Shown piece after piece: positions 51,708 to 61,046 of a DNA stretch of 64,000 bases. This DNA is from JAUILH01 sp965230535 (GTDB lineage: Bacteria > Bacteroidota > Bacteroidia > Flavobacteriales_D > JAUILH01), in contig OZ246009.1 of assembly GCA_965230535.1 (NCBI GenBank), positions 682,001 through 746,000 of the forward strand, given 5' to 3'. The notes under the pieces are model-generated. The model was given only the letters and a program-made list of their open reading frames with translations. It ran no database searches and had not been told where the DNA came from. Position 1 is the stretch's first letter. Each line of letters begins with the position of its first letter. The translations under genes and the position numbers were made by a program.

Positions 51708-53225
51708 ATGAAGCGATACATTTATTTCCTAGCAATAGTTGGCATATTGTACGGATGTGGTCAGCAAAACCAGGGCCATCTTGTCGGGGTTCAGGGTAGA
51801 AGACCATGGTATCAGGATACTCCATATGGGATGCTTTACATTAAAGCAGGTTCCTATAATATGGGGCAGAGTGATCAGGATGTTCCATTCCTACACCAAA
51901 CGCGTTCTAAGACGGTTTCGGTGCAGGCTTTTTATATGGATCAAACAGAGATCACTAACAATGAATACCGTCAGTTCGTTTTTTGGGTAAGAGATTCCTT
52001 AATGAGAAGAAAACTTATGGAGGAAGATGCTGAGCCAGAAATCTGGGGTACGGAAACGTATGAAGATGATGGGACGGCACTCGATATCGAAGATTGGACG
52101 ATCAACTGGAGAGAGCGTTTCTATTATGGTGTAGCACCAGATGGAGCGGATGATCCTGAGCAGTCTAAATTTGGTAAACGAGACATCTTAGCTGATTTCT
52201 TTTATGCACCTCATGAGAGATTTTACAACAGACGTGAAATCAATCCTAGGAAGTTGATGTTCCAGTATTACTGGATTGATATGAAGGAAGCTGCCAAGAA
52301 AGGTAGAGTAAACATTGTAAGAGATGGTTATTCTAATGAGAAAACTGGTTTCCAGAAAGATCCTAAGCACAGAATCCTTGAAAATGATGTTCACCCATTT
52401 ACTAAAGATGAGGTGGGAAGAAACCTGGATTTAGGTCAGATTAATAAGAAAGGACAAAACAATGCGATTCGTATGCACGATGACAGATCAAGGTTCATCA
52501 TCAGTGAGGTGATCAATGTTTATCCTGATACTTTGTGCTGGATTCATGACTTTACGTACTCGTTCAATGAGCCAATGACAAATATGTACTTCTGGCATCC
52601 GGCCTATGATGATTATCCTGTAGTAGGGGTAACATGGCCACAAGCTAAAGCATTTTGTGTTTGGAGAACACAGCTGTTAAACTCTTGGCTACAGTCTGGA
52701 GGTGAAACTAAAGTTCAGGACTTTAGATTGCCAACAGAAGCTGAGTGGGAATATGCATCAAGAGGTGATTTGGACTTGAGCCCTTATCCATGGGGTGGAC
52801 CTTACATTAGAAATGCCCATGGTTGTTTCTTAGGAAACTTCAAACCAATGAGAGGTCGTTACATGGAAGATGGTGGTTTCCACACTGTAAAAGTGAATTC
52901 TTACCATCCAAACGATTACGGTTTATACTGTATGGCAGGTAATGTTGCTGAATGGACAAGAACCGCATACGATGAATCAGTTTACGAATTTTCACATGAT
53001 TTAAACCCTGAGTATACTTATGATGCTATGGACTGGGATTCTGAGGCCATGAAGCGTAAGGTAATCAGAGGAGGATCATGGAAAGACATAGGTTACTACC
53101 TTCAAACAGGTACAAGAACCTATGAATACCAAGACTCAGCTAAGAGTTATATTGGTTACCGTTGTGTGATGTCTTACCTTGGTAGAGGTGGAGCTGACCC
53201 TAACGGAGATACGGGACCAAATTAA
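51708..53225 (+). CDS. gldK: T9SS/gliding lipoprotein GldK
   Basis: A 505-residue lipoprotein (lipobox ILYGC, Cys17) with a formylglycine-generating-enzyme (FGE/sulfatase-modifying) fold: 'GMLYIKAGSYNMGQSDQD' at the start, 'FYMDQTEITNNEYRQFV', 'YPVVGVTWPQAKAFCVW', 'RLPTEAEWEYASRG', 'GLYCMAGNVAEWTRT', 'VIRGGSWKD' and 'IGYRCV'. GldK (PorK) forms, with GldN (PorN), a periplasmic ring under the outer membrane in the T9SS. Second gene of the sprF-gldK-L-M-N cluster. Confidence 0.95.
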   Translation: MKRYIYFLAIVGILYGCGQQNQGHLVGVQGRRPWYQDTPYGMLYIKAGSYNMGQSDQDVPFLHQTRSKTVSVQAFYMDQTEITNNEYRQFVFWVRDSLMRRKLMEEDAEPEIWGTETYEDDGTALDIEDWTINWRERFYYGVAPDGADDPEQSKFGKRDILADFFYAPHERFYNRREINPRKLMFQYYWIDMKEAAKKGRVNIVRDGYSNEKTGFQKDPKHRILENDVHPFTKDEVGRNLDLGQINKKGQNNAIRMHDDRSRFIISEVINVYPDTLCWIHDFTYSFNEPMTNMYFWHPAYDDYPVVGVTWPQAKAFCVWRTQLLNSWLQSGGETKVQDFRLPTEAEWEYASRGDLDLSPYPWGGPYIRNAHGCFLGNFKPMRGRYMEDGGFHTVKVNSYHPNDYGLYCMAGNVAEWTRTAYDESVYEFSHDLNPEYTYDAMDWDSEAMKRKVIRGGSWKDIGYYLQTGTRTYEYQDSAKSYIGYRCVMSYLGRGGADPNGDTGPN

Positions 53226-53309
53226 TTTTGTACCCTATCATCAATTAAGCATTATATATAAAACAGGATAAGTAATAATTAAGTTTAACATTTAAAAAAG
53301 CAAGGAAAA

Positions 53310-54122
53310 ATGAGTTCAGGAGGAGGATTTTTCGCAAGTAAGAGGTTCAAAAACATAATGAAATTCGTTTATGGATTTGGAGGAGCGATTGTAATTATTG
53401 GTGCAATGTTTAAGATTATGCACTGGCCAGGAGCAAACTTTTGGTTAATATTTGGATTATCAACGGAGGCAGTTATATTTACGCTGTCTGCATTCGAACC
53501 TTTACATGAAGATCCCGACTGGTCTCTAGTATACCCGGAATTGGCACTAGGTCATTCTGATATGGATCACAAATCTTTAGAGGAGCCGGAAGATGAATTA
53601 GCAGTAACTCAACAGTTAGATAACATGTTGGAAGAAGCTAAAATCGATGGTGATTTGATTGCCTCTTTAGGTGATGGAATGAGAAGCTTAAGTGAAAATG
53701 CTAAGCAATTGGGTCAGGCTAGTGATGCACAAGGTGCAACTGAAAACTATATTTCTAGCTTACAAGGTGCTTCTGATAGAGTTGCTAACTTGTCTAGCGC
53801 TTACGAAAGAGCATCAGAATCATTGATGGGCTTAACTTCTACTACAGAAGAAGGTGCTTCATTCGGTGAGCAAATGCAAAAAGTATCTAAAAACTTGGCT
53901 GCATTGAACAATGTATACGAATTGCAGTTAAAAGGATCTTCTGAATCTCTTGAGGCTCAGCAAAAACTTCAAGGTGGTATTGCCGACTTGATGAACAATT
54001 TGGCTGACTCTGTAGAAGATACTAGACTATACAAAGAAAACATGGCCTCTTTGGCTAAGAACCTGACTGCCTTGAATACAGTTTATGGTAACATGTTGAA
54101 CGCTATGACTGTTAGAGAGTAA
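53310..54122 (+). CDS. gldL: T9SS/gliding motor protein GldL
   Basis: A 270-residue inner-membrane protein with two helices (about 18-33 and 43-61) and a long cytoplasmic C-terminal helical region. 'GAMFKIMHWPGANFWLIFG' is the conserved loop, and a buried glutamate, Glu53, lies in the second helix ('LSTEAVIF'), at the place of the residue thought to conduct protons in F. johnsoniae GldL. With GldM it makes the rotary motor that powers secretion and gliding. Confidence 0.93.
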   Translation: MSSGGGFFASKRFKNIMKFVYGFGGAIVIIGAMFKIMHWPGANFWLIFGLSTEAVIFTLSAFEPLHEDPDWSLVYPELALGHSDMDHKSLEEPEDELAVTQQLDNMLEEAKIDGDLIASLGDGMRSLSENAKQLGQASDAQGATENYISSLQGASDRVANLSSAYERASESLMGLTSTTEEGASFGEQMQKVSKNLAALNNVYELQLKGSSESLEAQQKLQGGIADLMNNLADSVEDTRLYKENMASLAKNLTALNTVYGNMLNAMTVRE

Positions 54123-54165
54123 TCTTAACAGTTTCAACAATTGTTTAACCTAAAATTGAAAAGAA

Positions 54166-55998
54166 ATGGGAGGAGGTAAAGAAACCCCAAGACAAAAAAT
54201 GATCGGTCTGATGTACCTGGTACTGATGGCCCTTCTGGCAATCAACGTTTCTAAGGAAGTAATTAACGCTTTCGTTACGTTGAACAATAAAATGGAGCGT
54301 CAAAACGAATCTGTTGAGAGAAGCAATGTTTCTGTTGAAACAGGATTACGTGGTTCTATCATGCAGGCTGCAAGTGAAGCTGGAATCGAGGGAGGCCTTG
54401 ATGAGGTAATCGCAGAAGCAGAGAAGCAGGGCGTTGAGAAAGTTGTAAAACTTGGATTTTTATTAAAACAATACGAATCTACACACGCATTATCTCAAAG
54501 AAGTGTGAATGTAGTTATGGATATGGCTAATGAACTACTTAAAGCAGGAGATCCTTCTCAGGACTGGATTGCTGAAGGAGAACTTGGCTATAAGAAAATT
54601 GTTGAGTTGAATGATCATGAAAAGCCTTATGGTAAGAAAGATGATTACGATACACCAACAAGAATGTTTGTTGACGAAGGAAGAGGTGAGAAATTACTTA
54701 AAGCAATGTATGACTATAGAGATAGTTTAGTACTTACAATTGCAATGGGTGGTCCTGAAAAGGATTCAAGTAAATTATTTGGATTTACACTTCCGGAAGT
54801 AAAGAAAGCATCTAATGAAGATACAACTTATACTGAGGCTGTAGTAGCCGCTTTCCCTGAGTTTAAAGGTACGACCACTGAAAGTGAAAAGTTGTACAAC
54901 CAAAGAAAGAAGCAAATCATTAAGTTGTATGAAATCTTGACTTTCCCGGAGAAAGTAGATAACCACGGTGAGCAAGTACCATGGGTACAAGGAGCGTTTG
55001 ATCACTCCCCAATGGTTGCTGCTGCTGCATTGTTTACTTCTCTGAAAGGACAGATGCTTCAGGCAGAAGGGGTTGTTCTAGGATTCTTAGCGAATCAGAA
55101 TGATGTACCACCATTTACATTCGATACAATCGAGCCTAAGAGTTTCGCCAGTACGTCTTATATCAACACTGGTGATTCATTAACGCTTGAGGTGATGGTA
55201 GCCGCTTATGACTCTAAGAAGTTGCCACAAATTCGTTACTGGATCGATGATACTTTGGAATCTGCAGATAATATGATTGAGTCTGACATCAGTAAAATCA
55301 CTCTTGGTAGAGAGCGTGGAAATGGTGTTGGTCAGCATATCGTAACTGGTTATATTTCTGTTGAAGAAAACGGAAAGAAAGACTGGAAACCATTCAACCC
55401 ATTCTCTTATAAGATTGGTGCACCAACAAGTGCAATTGCCAACGCTGAGATGAATGTATTGTATGTTGGATATGACAATAAGATTGCAGCTTCTGGTTCT
55501 GGTGGATTTACTGATGTAACAGCTTCTTGTAGTGGTTGTTCTAGCTTTGGTAAGTCAGGAGAGACTTACATTGCAAAAGTAAGCCCAGGAAGAAAGACTG
55601 TGAACGTTACCTTATCTGGTAAAGATAAAGATGGTAAAACTCAGAGTATCGGTTCTCAGGAATTTAGAGTATTGCCTATGCCTAAGCCTACTGTATTTAT
55701 TGCAGGTCAGGATCCATTGGCAAACAGATTACCTAAGAACGTTGTAGCAAGTGGTATTTTAACTGCTCAGCTTGTAGGAAGCCCGCTTAGTATTAGAGCT
55801 GGTGTTACAGGTGGTACGATTACTGTTACAATGAACGGTATTAGTAAAGATTATAACTTACAAGGGAATAGAATCCCACCACAGGCTGCAGCGCTTATCA
55901 GACAGATGCCTTCAGGTGCCATGGTTGTGATTTCACCTAAGACACAATTGAACGGTGTACCGGTGAGAGTTTCCGCTGTGGGTTATAAAGTAATGTAA
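54166..55998 (+). CDS. gldM: T9SS/gliding motor protein GldM
   Basis: A 610-residue protein: a short cytoplasmic start 'GGGKETPRQKMIGLMYLVL', one membrane helix (about 12-29), then a long periplasmic part of helical and Ig-like domains ('VLYVGYDNKIAASGSGG', 'FRVLPMPKPTVFIAG'). GldM spans the periplasm, coupling the GldL motor to the GldK-GldN ring. The gap from gldL is 43 bases and to gldN 11 bases. Confidence 0.94.
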   Translation: MGGGKETPRQKMIGLMYLVLMALLAINVSKEVINAFVTLNNKMERQNESVERSNVSVETGLRGSIMQAASEAGIEGGLDEVIAEAEKQGVEKVVKLGFLLKQYESTHALSQRSVNVVMDMANELLKAGDPSQDWIAEGELGYKKIVELNDHEKPYGKKDDYDTPTRMFVDEGRGEKLLKAMYDYRDSLVLTIAMGGPEKDSSKLFGFTLPEVKKASNEDTTYTEAVVAAFPEFKGTTTESEKLYNQRKKQIIKLYEILTFPEKVDNHGEQVPWVQGAFDHSPMVAAAALFTSLKGQMLQAEGVVLGFLANQNDVPPFTFDTIEPKSFASTSYINTGDSLTLEVMVAAYDSKKLPQIRYWIDDTLESADNMIESDISKITLGRERGNGVGQHIVTGYISVEENGKKDWKPFNPFSYKIGAPTSAIANAEMNVLYVGYDNKIAASGSGGFTDVTASCSGCSSFGKSGETYIAKVSPGRKTVNVTLSGKDKDGKTQSIGSQEFRVLPMPKPTVFIAGQDPLANRLPKNVVASGILTAQLVGSPLSIRAGVTGGTITVTMNGISKDYNLQGNRIPPQAAALIRQMPSGAMVVISPKTQLNGVPVRVSAVGYKVM

Positions 55999-56009
55999 AC
56001 TATAAGTAT

Positions 56010-57008
56010 ATGATGAAAATTTGTTTAAGGTTGGCTTTTATCTTTTGTGCAAGTGTCGGATTTGCGCAAAATGGTCCCATCAACGTACCGCAGGGAGCTC
56101 CTGGTGGTGTAATTGATGGTGTGGTAATGCAAACGCATATTCCTACAAAAAAGGTAATCCCTTACGCAAATTTACGTGAAGCAGATTACGTTTGGAGTAG
56201 ACGTGTGTGGAGAACCATCGACTTGAGAGAGAAGATGAATCACCCACTGTACTATCCACTTCAACCAATGAACGACAGATGGAGTTTATGGGATATTCTT
56301 AAGTACGGTATCAAGAATAACAGCATTGTTTGTTATAAGCCTTACGATAAGGATAAAGCAATGACAATGAATATTTTTGATGGTGATCAATTGCGATACC
56401 CAATCCTAAAGTCTCAATTGTCTCCGGATGAGTATTCTAAAGAGATCAAAGAAAGGTTGAGCTTTAGAGGAAGATACGATTCCACTGCAGCACCTACTGG
56501 TGTAGATCAATGGGGTAACCCAACTTATAATCCAAATGACATGGATGCATTTGGTAACCCTAAGATCTATGATGCTTATACAACTAAGCCAATCAACGCT
56601 CAGGATATCTTAGAATATCATATCAAAGAAGAGTGGTTCTTCGATAAGCAAAGATCGGTTTTGGATGTAAGAATCATTGCCATTGCACCTGTTGCGTATG
56701 AAATGAAGTATGATCCTATTGGATTGACTTTTACACCAACAGTGAAGCGTGAGTTATTCTGGGTATACTTCCCGGAAGCACGTTACCTTCTTCAAAACTA
56801 CTTTACGTACAATGAGAAGAATGATGCAAGAAGAATGTCGTTTGATGATTTGTTCTGGAAAAGAAAGTTCCAAAGCTTTATTGACAAGGAAACAAACGTG
56901 TTCGATAGAGATATCAATGACCACAAAGTTGGTGTAGATGCCCTTTTGAAATCTGATGAAATTAAAATGGACATCTTCAAATTTGAACATGACGTGTGGC
57001 ATTTCTAA
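56010..57008 (+). CDS. gldN: T9SS/gliding protein GldN
   Basis: A 332-residue periplasmic protein with signal peptide (to 'ASVGFAQ', about residue 20). 'RDINDHKVGVDALLKS', 'EYHIKEEWFFDKQRS' and 'LFWVYFPEARYLLQNYF' are typical GldN segments. GldN (PorN) pairs with GldK in the ring complex. ATG codons at 56010 and 56013 are both possible starts. Last gene of the cluster, followed by a terminator. A near-identical copy is at 38933-39931. Confidence 0.94.
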   Translation: MMKICLRLAFIFCASVGFAQNGPINVPQGAPGGVIDGVVMQTHIPTKKVIPYANLREADYVWSRRVWRTIDLREKMNHPLYYPLQPMNDRWSLWDILKYGIKNNSIVCYKPYDKDKAMTMNIFDGDQLRYPILKSQLSPDEYSKEIKERLSFRGRYDSTAAPTGVDQWGNPTYNPNDMDAFGNPKIYDAYTTKPINAQDILEYHIKEEWFFDKQRSVLDVRIIAIAPVAYEMKYDPIGLTFTPTVKRELFWVYFPEARYLLQNYFTYNEKNDARRMSFDDLFWKRKFQSFIDKETNVFDRDINDHKVGVDALLKSDEIKMDIFKFEHDVWHF

Positions 57009-57027
57009 TCTGTAGATAAATTATTTG

Positions 57028-57060
57028 AAACCCTGACTTTCCGACAGTCAGGGTTTTTTT
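57028..57060 (+). terminator. Intrinsic terminator of the T9SS/gliding operon
   Basis: A perfect 10-bp stem (AAACCCTGAC at 57028-57037, GTCAGGGTTT at 57047-57056) followed by seven T. It lies 19 bases after the gldN stop. Confidence 0.9.
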
Positions 57061-57082
57061 ATGCCCAATTAGTCAAACATCT

Positions 57083-57090
57083 TATCTTTG
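57083..57090 (+). promoter_or_regulatory. -7 box of the ABC-F gene
   Basis: TATCTTTG matches TAnnTTTG exactly and ends seven bases before the ATG at 57098, so the transcript would have almost no leader. The T run of the preceding terminator lies at about the -33 distance. Confidence 0.5.
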
Positions 57091-57097
57091 CCCCCCA

Positions 57098-58978
57098 ATG
57101 ATTACCCTAGCAAACATAGAGCTCTACTTTGGTCAACGTTGCCTGTTCAATCAGGTCTCATACCAAATTAATCCTGGTGATAAATTAGGATTGGTTGGAA
57201 AAAACGGAGCCGGAAAATCAACTTTACTGAAACTAATCAGTGGTAAAATTAAACCGGATAATGGTCAGATAGCTTTTAGTAAGGGAATTAAACTCGGCTA
57301 CTTAGAACAGGATATTACTGAAAATAGTACTCAGGAACTCATAGAGTATGTAGTTTCAGGAAAGTCTGATGTGTCCTCTATTCAAAACAGGATTGACGAA
57401 ATAGGTGAAATTCTGGCTACCAATCCGAACCCAAATCCGAACCTCTACGATGAACTGTCTGAGTTGCATATTACTTTGGATATGTTCAATGCCGCTTCAG
57501 TACAGGAAGAAGCTGAAAGAGTTCTACAGGGACTTGGATTTAAGCAGACCGACATGAAAAGGCCCCTGAGCGAGTTTAGTGGAGGTTGGCAGATGCGCGC
57601 TGTCCTGGCCAAGCTATTGATCGATAACCCGGATGTTCTGTTACTGGATGAGCCAACCAACCATTTGGACATCCATTCAATATATTGGCTGGAGAATTAT
57701 TTGAAGACCTTTAAAGGATCCTTGATATTGATTTCTCACGACAGAACCTTTTTGGACAGTTGTGTGAGAAAGATTGTAGATATCAACCAGGCCAAATTGC
57801 AGGAGTACAAGTGTAACTACAGCCAGTTTTTGGTACGTAAGGAAGAAATGCTCGAACAAAACAAACGAGAGTTTCAGAACCAGCAGAAAGACATTGAGAA
57901 GACTCAGGTATTGATCAATAAGTTTCGCGCAAAAAAGAACAAAGCTGCTTTTGCCCAATCTTTAATCAAGAAGCTTGATAAAATGGACAAAGTGGAGTTG
58001 GCAGAAAGAGACAATTCCAAAATTGCTTTGAGATTTCCTAAACCAGAACGTTCTGGAAAAGTGGTATTGTCTGCAAAAGATGTGTCCAAATCTTATGGCA
58101 ATAATGAAGTTTTACTTCAATCGGATTTAGAGATAGAAAGAGGACAGAAACTGGCATTTGTCGGGGCGAATGGATCAGGAAAGTCAACTCTGATTAAAAT
58201 GATTAATGAGGAGATTAATTTCAAAGGGGACATAGAACTCGGGCACAATGTGAAGTTGGGTTACTTTGCTCAGGATTCGCAGGATGAGTTAGATCCTAAA
58301 AAAACTGTTTTTGAAACCATAGATGACATTGCTGTTGGAGACGTTAGAAAGCAGGTTAGAACGATTCTGGGCTCGTTTCTGTTTGGAGGTGAAGATGTGG
58401 AAAAGAAAGTGTCCGTTCTGTCAGGAGGGGAGCGTACACGATTGGCTTTATGTAAATTGATGCTTCAACCCTACAATTTCCTGATTTTGGATGAGCCAAC
58501 CAATCACCTGGATATCCTGTCCAAGGATATTCTTTGTGATGCACTCAAGAATTTTGAAGGAACCGTATTAGTGGTGTCTCACGACAGAGAATTTGTGGGA
58601 CAGCTAACAGAAGAGTTAATCCATATAGCAGATAAACGCCTCAAATACTTTCACTACGGTATTCAGGAGTATCTGGATAAATTTGGTGAACAGTATGCCC
58701 CGGCTAAGAAAGAGAAGAAGCAAGATTCAAATTCGAATACGGAAGGAGACGGACTTTCGTATAAAGAACTGAAGAAACTCAAGAATAAAGTTGGAAAACT
58801 GGAACGTGATGTGGCCAAATATGAGCAGGAGTTAGAAGAACTCAGAGCTAAACTGGCCCTCAATGAGTTTGTAAACGACAAGAAGCTTCAGGAGCGTTCT
58901 TACGAGTTGGAAATTTTGATCGAAAATACCATGGAAGAATGGGAAGAGAGCAGTCATCTTCTGGAACAGCATTCCTAG
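57098..58978 (+). CDS. ABC-F family ATP-binding protein
   Basis: A 626-residue soluble protein with two ABC domains. Walker A motifs GKNGAGKST and GANGSGKST, signature motifs 'SGGWQMRA' and 'SGGERTRL', and two 'LLDEPTNHLD'/'ILDEPTNHLD' Walker B regions. A charged linker joins them, and the last 90 residues form an Uup-type coiled coil. ABC-F proteins act on the ribosome (translation factor or antibiotic resistance) and are not transporters. The exact subfamily cannot be fixed by eye. The stop overlaps the convergent phosphatase gene by four bases. Confidence 0.92.
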   Translation: MITLANIELYFGQRCLFNQVSYQINPGDKLGLVGKNGAGKSTLLKLISGKIKPDNGQIAFSKGIKLGYLEQDITENSTQELIEYVVSGKSDVSSIQNRIDEIGEILATNPNPNPNLYDELSELHITLDMFNAASVQEEAERVLQGLGFKQTDMKRPLSEFSGGWQMRAVLAKLLIDNPDVLLLDEPTNHLDIHSIYWLENYLKTFKGSLILISHDRTFLDSCVRKIVDINQAKLQEYKCNYSQFLVRKEEMLEQNKREFQNQQKDIEKTQVLINKFRAKKNKAAFAQSLIKKLDKMDKVELAERDNSKIALRFPKPERSGKVVLSAKDVSKSYGNNEVLLQSDLEIERGQKLAFVGANGSGKSTLIKMINEEINFKGDIELGHNVKLGYFAQDSQDELDPKKTVFETIDDIAVGDVRKQVRTILGSFLFGGEDVEKKVSVLSGGERTRLALCKLMLQPYNFLILDEPTNHLDILSKDILCDALKNFEGTVLVVSHDREFVGQLTEELIHIADKRLKYFHYGIQEYLDKFGEQYAPAKKEKKQDSNSNTEGDGLSYKELKKLKNKVGKLERDVAKYEQELEELRAKLALNEFVNDKKLQERSYELEILIENTMEEWEESSHLLEQHS

Positions 58979-60453
58979 ACTTTTAGACCAATCACAAGGA
59001 TATCGTCTATCTGTTCTTCCTGTCCACGCCAATTGATCATTTCTTCTTCCATTTGTTTACCTTGAGTATTACAGGTTTCCTTAGAGATTGAACAAAGGAA
59101 TTTTTGGAAATTTTTGCTCATGTACTTTTTTCCTTTTTCTCCACCAAATTGGTCGTGATACCCATCCGAGAATAGATAAATCATGTCTCCCTTTTGGAGG
59201 TCAAAATGGTGTTCAACAAACGGTTTTGTATGGACATTTGCACCCACTGATCTTGCTGTTGCTTTTAGCACGTGAACATCACAACTCCTCATGATATAAA
59301 TGGAATTGTGAGCACCACTATACGACAAACGATTAGTTGACTTATCAATGGTGATTAGGGAAATATCCATACCGTCAGACAAGCCATCAGAGCGTCCCTG
59401 ATTCGAGAAGGTATTCTCAACCATCTCTGAGGTCTTTTCAAGAATCTCAGCCGGATAATTTAACTGGTATTGATCCACTGCACGATTGAGCGCACTGTAC
59501 CCAACGAAACTCACAAAAGCGCCCGGTACACCATGTCCTGTACAATCTGCAGCCGCTACCAGTAATTTATCTCCCAGATCACGAATCCAGTAAAAATCGC
59601 CACTCACAATGTCTCTGGGTCTGTAATAAATGAATTGCTCAGAGAAGTAATTAGACAAATCGGAAGCATCTGGTAAAATCGATTTCTGCAAACGTTCGGC
59701 ATAATTGATACTGCTCAAAATCTCGTTATTCTTTTCTTCAATGATGACTTTTTGAGCTTTGATTTGATCACGTTCTTCTGTCAGAAGCATTTTTTGTTGT
59801 TCCAAACGAATGGTTCGAATAGTTTTATAAGCAACCACAAGAACAACCAGAATGGCCACAATGGCTAACACAATATGAACTATTTTGATGGATTTAAAGG
59901 ACTTCTGTGCTATGTTCTCTTCCTTTTCGGATTGTGTTTTCTTGTTCTCTATTATGGTCTCAAGAGCTAAAATCGTATTTGATGTCAAGGTCTTTACCTG
60001 AACTTCATGATTCTCAGCGAAAGGTACAATTGTCGGATCACCATAAGCATCAATATGGTTAAGGTTTTCCATGATCCACGTTTGGTGAATCTTCATACTA
60101 TCGATATTCGAACAAATCTGACGAAACAAAGTCCGGTCTTTTTTCTCCCATTTTTCACTGTCGCGCTTGATTTGATCGATTTTCTCCGGAATGGTCTTGT
60201 CAATGATCGATTTAAGTTCAAGCTTGTCCGGATGATCAGAAATATCGAAAAACACCCATGAAGCGGTGTAATCTTCACTCTTGAGTACCAATAATTGAAG
60301 TTCGCTCAGGTTAATGATACTCGGCTGAATTTCATCCGTATTCTTGGCGCTGATCATCTTACTTTTTTCGAGATTTTGATAACTGATGACCTCAGAGATT
60401 ACAAAAACTCCAATCAAAATGAGAAAACCGATTATGATTCGTCTATTGTTCAC
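58975..60453 (-). CDS. Membrane SpoIIE-type (PP2C) phosphatase with periplasmic sensor
   Basis: A 492-residue protein. Helices at about 6-22 and 190-209 enclose a helical periplasmic sensor of about 165 residues. A coiled-coil linker ('ERDQIKAQKVIIEEKNNEI') leads to the phosphatase domain (about 277-492): GDFYW (Asp286), AADCTGHG (Asp303), 'DGMDISL' and 'LFSDGYHDQFGG'. The linker segment 'SINYAERLQKSILP' matches 'SINYAKRIQTAVLP' in the 29775 protein, so the two are paralogous in the output half. It is divergent from the YfiR-like and outer-membrane genes. Confidence 0.9.
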   Translation of the reverse strand: MNNRRIIIGFLILIGVFVISEVISYQNLEKSKMISAKNTDEIQPSIINLSELQLLVLKSEDYTASWVFFDISDHPDKLELKSIIDKTIPEKIDQIKRDSEKWEKKDRTLFRQICSNIDSMKIHQTWIMENLNHIDAYGDPTIVPFAENHEVQVKTLTSNTILALETIIENKKTQSEKEENIAQKSFKSIKIVHIVLAIVAILVVLVVAYKTIRTIRLEQQKMLLTEERDQIKAQKVIIEEKNNEILSSINYAERLQKSILPDASDLSNYFSEQFIYYRPRDIVSGDFYWIRDLGDKLLVAAADCTGHGVPGAFVSFVGYSALNRAVDQYQLNYPAEILEKTSEMVENTFSNQGRSDGLSDGMDISLITIDKSTNRLSYSGAHNSIYIMRSCDVHVLKATARSVGANVHTKPFVEHHFDLQKGDMIYLFSDGYHDQFGGEKGKKYMSKNFQKFLCSISKETCNTQGKQMEEEMINWRGQEEQIDDILVIGLKV

Positions 60454-60522
60454 TTTTACTTATCGTCCAATAATAATACGAAAATATGTCTCCTATTAGT
60501 CGAATCTCCTGATCTAAATACA

Positions 60523-60530
60523 TATTTTTG
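60523..60530 (+). promoter_or_regulatory. -7 box of the YfiR-like gene
   Basis: TATTTTTG is an exact TAnnTTTG match ending six bases before the ATG at 60537. It includes the TTG at 60528 that could be mistaken for a start codon. No clear TTG is seen at the -33 distance. Confidence 0.45.
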
Positions 60531-60536
60531 TTAGAG

Positions 60537-61046
60537 ATGAGACTTAAATTCCTCATAGTGTTAGTCCTCGGTTTCTTTTTTATGAAGAACACAGCCCATG
60601 CACAAAGCAAGGAACAAGTCTATGCCGGAATTATTCTGCACATCATGAAATATGTGGAATGGCCGGAATACGAAAGTCAAATGACCGTTGGTGTTGTCAA
60701 TAACCAACAGCTGGTCAGAGCACTCCAAAAGGCGTCTTCAGGGAAAAAAGTTCATTATAAAAACGTGAGCATCACAACTGTATCGGATGTGAAAATGGAT
60801 TTAAATGCTGATGTTTTGTTCTTTTCTAAATCTGCCTTGAGCAAATTGTCTCCGGCCATTGTGGATGAAGTCAGGAAAAATGAAATCCTGGTGATAGGAG
60901 AGGACGCACCCAAAACACAGTCGGGTCTGGGAATCAATTTTACTCAGAAAGGCGGCAGTCTCAAATTGGAATTATTCATCTCTACCATGACAACCATTGG
61001 TTTCAAGGTCTCGGATCAACTCAAAAAAATTGCAACAGTCATATGA
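60537..61046 (+). CDS. YfiR-like (DUF4154) periplasmic protein
   Basis: A 169-residue protein from the ATG at 60537: signal peptide to 'KNTAHAQ' (about residue 23), then the YfiR-family body: 'KEQVYAGIILHIMKYVEWPE' near the start, 'VGVVNNQQLVRALQKA', and the C-terminal 'GLGINFTQKGGSLKLELFIS'. In Pseudomonas, YfiR is a periplasmic repressor of the diguanylate cyclase YfiN; no GGDEF gene is nearby here. The stop overlaps the next gene by four bases, and the gene is divergent from the membrane phosphatase. Confidence 0.85.
   Translation: MRLKFLIVLVLGFFFMKNTAHAQSKEQVYAGIILHIMKYVEWPEYESQMTVGVVNNQQLVRALQKASSGKKVHYKNVSITTVSDVKMDLNADVLFFSKSALSKLSPAIVDEVRKNEILVIGEDAPKTQSGLGINFTQKGGSLKLELFISTMTTIGFKVSDQLKKIATVI

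Noticed and set aside
53223..53230. TAATTTTG at the gldK stop as a promoter for gldL
   Set aside because: No TTG at the expected -33 distance and 79 bases to the gldL start; gldK-L-M-N is better read as one transcript.
60528..60536. TTG at 60528 as start of the YfiR-like gene
   Set aside because: It is the end of a consensus -7 box (TATTTTTG), and starting at the ATG at 60537 gives a proper signal peptide.
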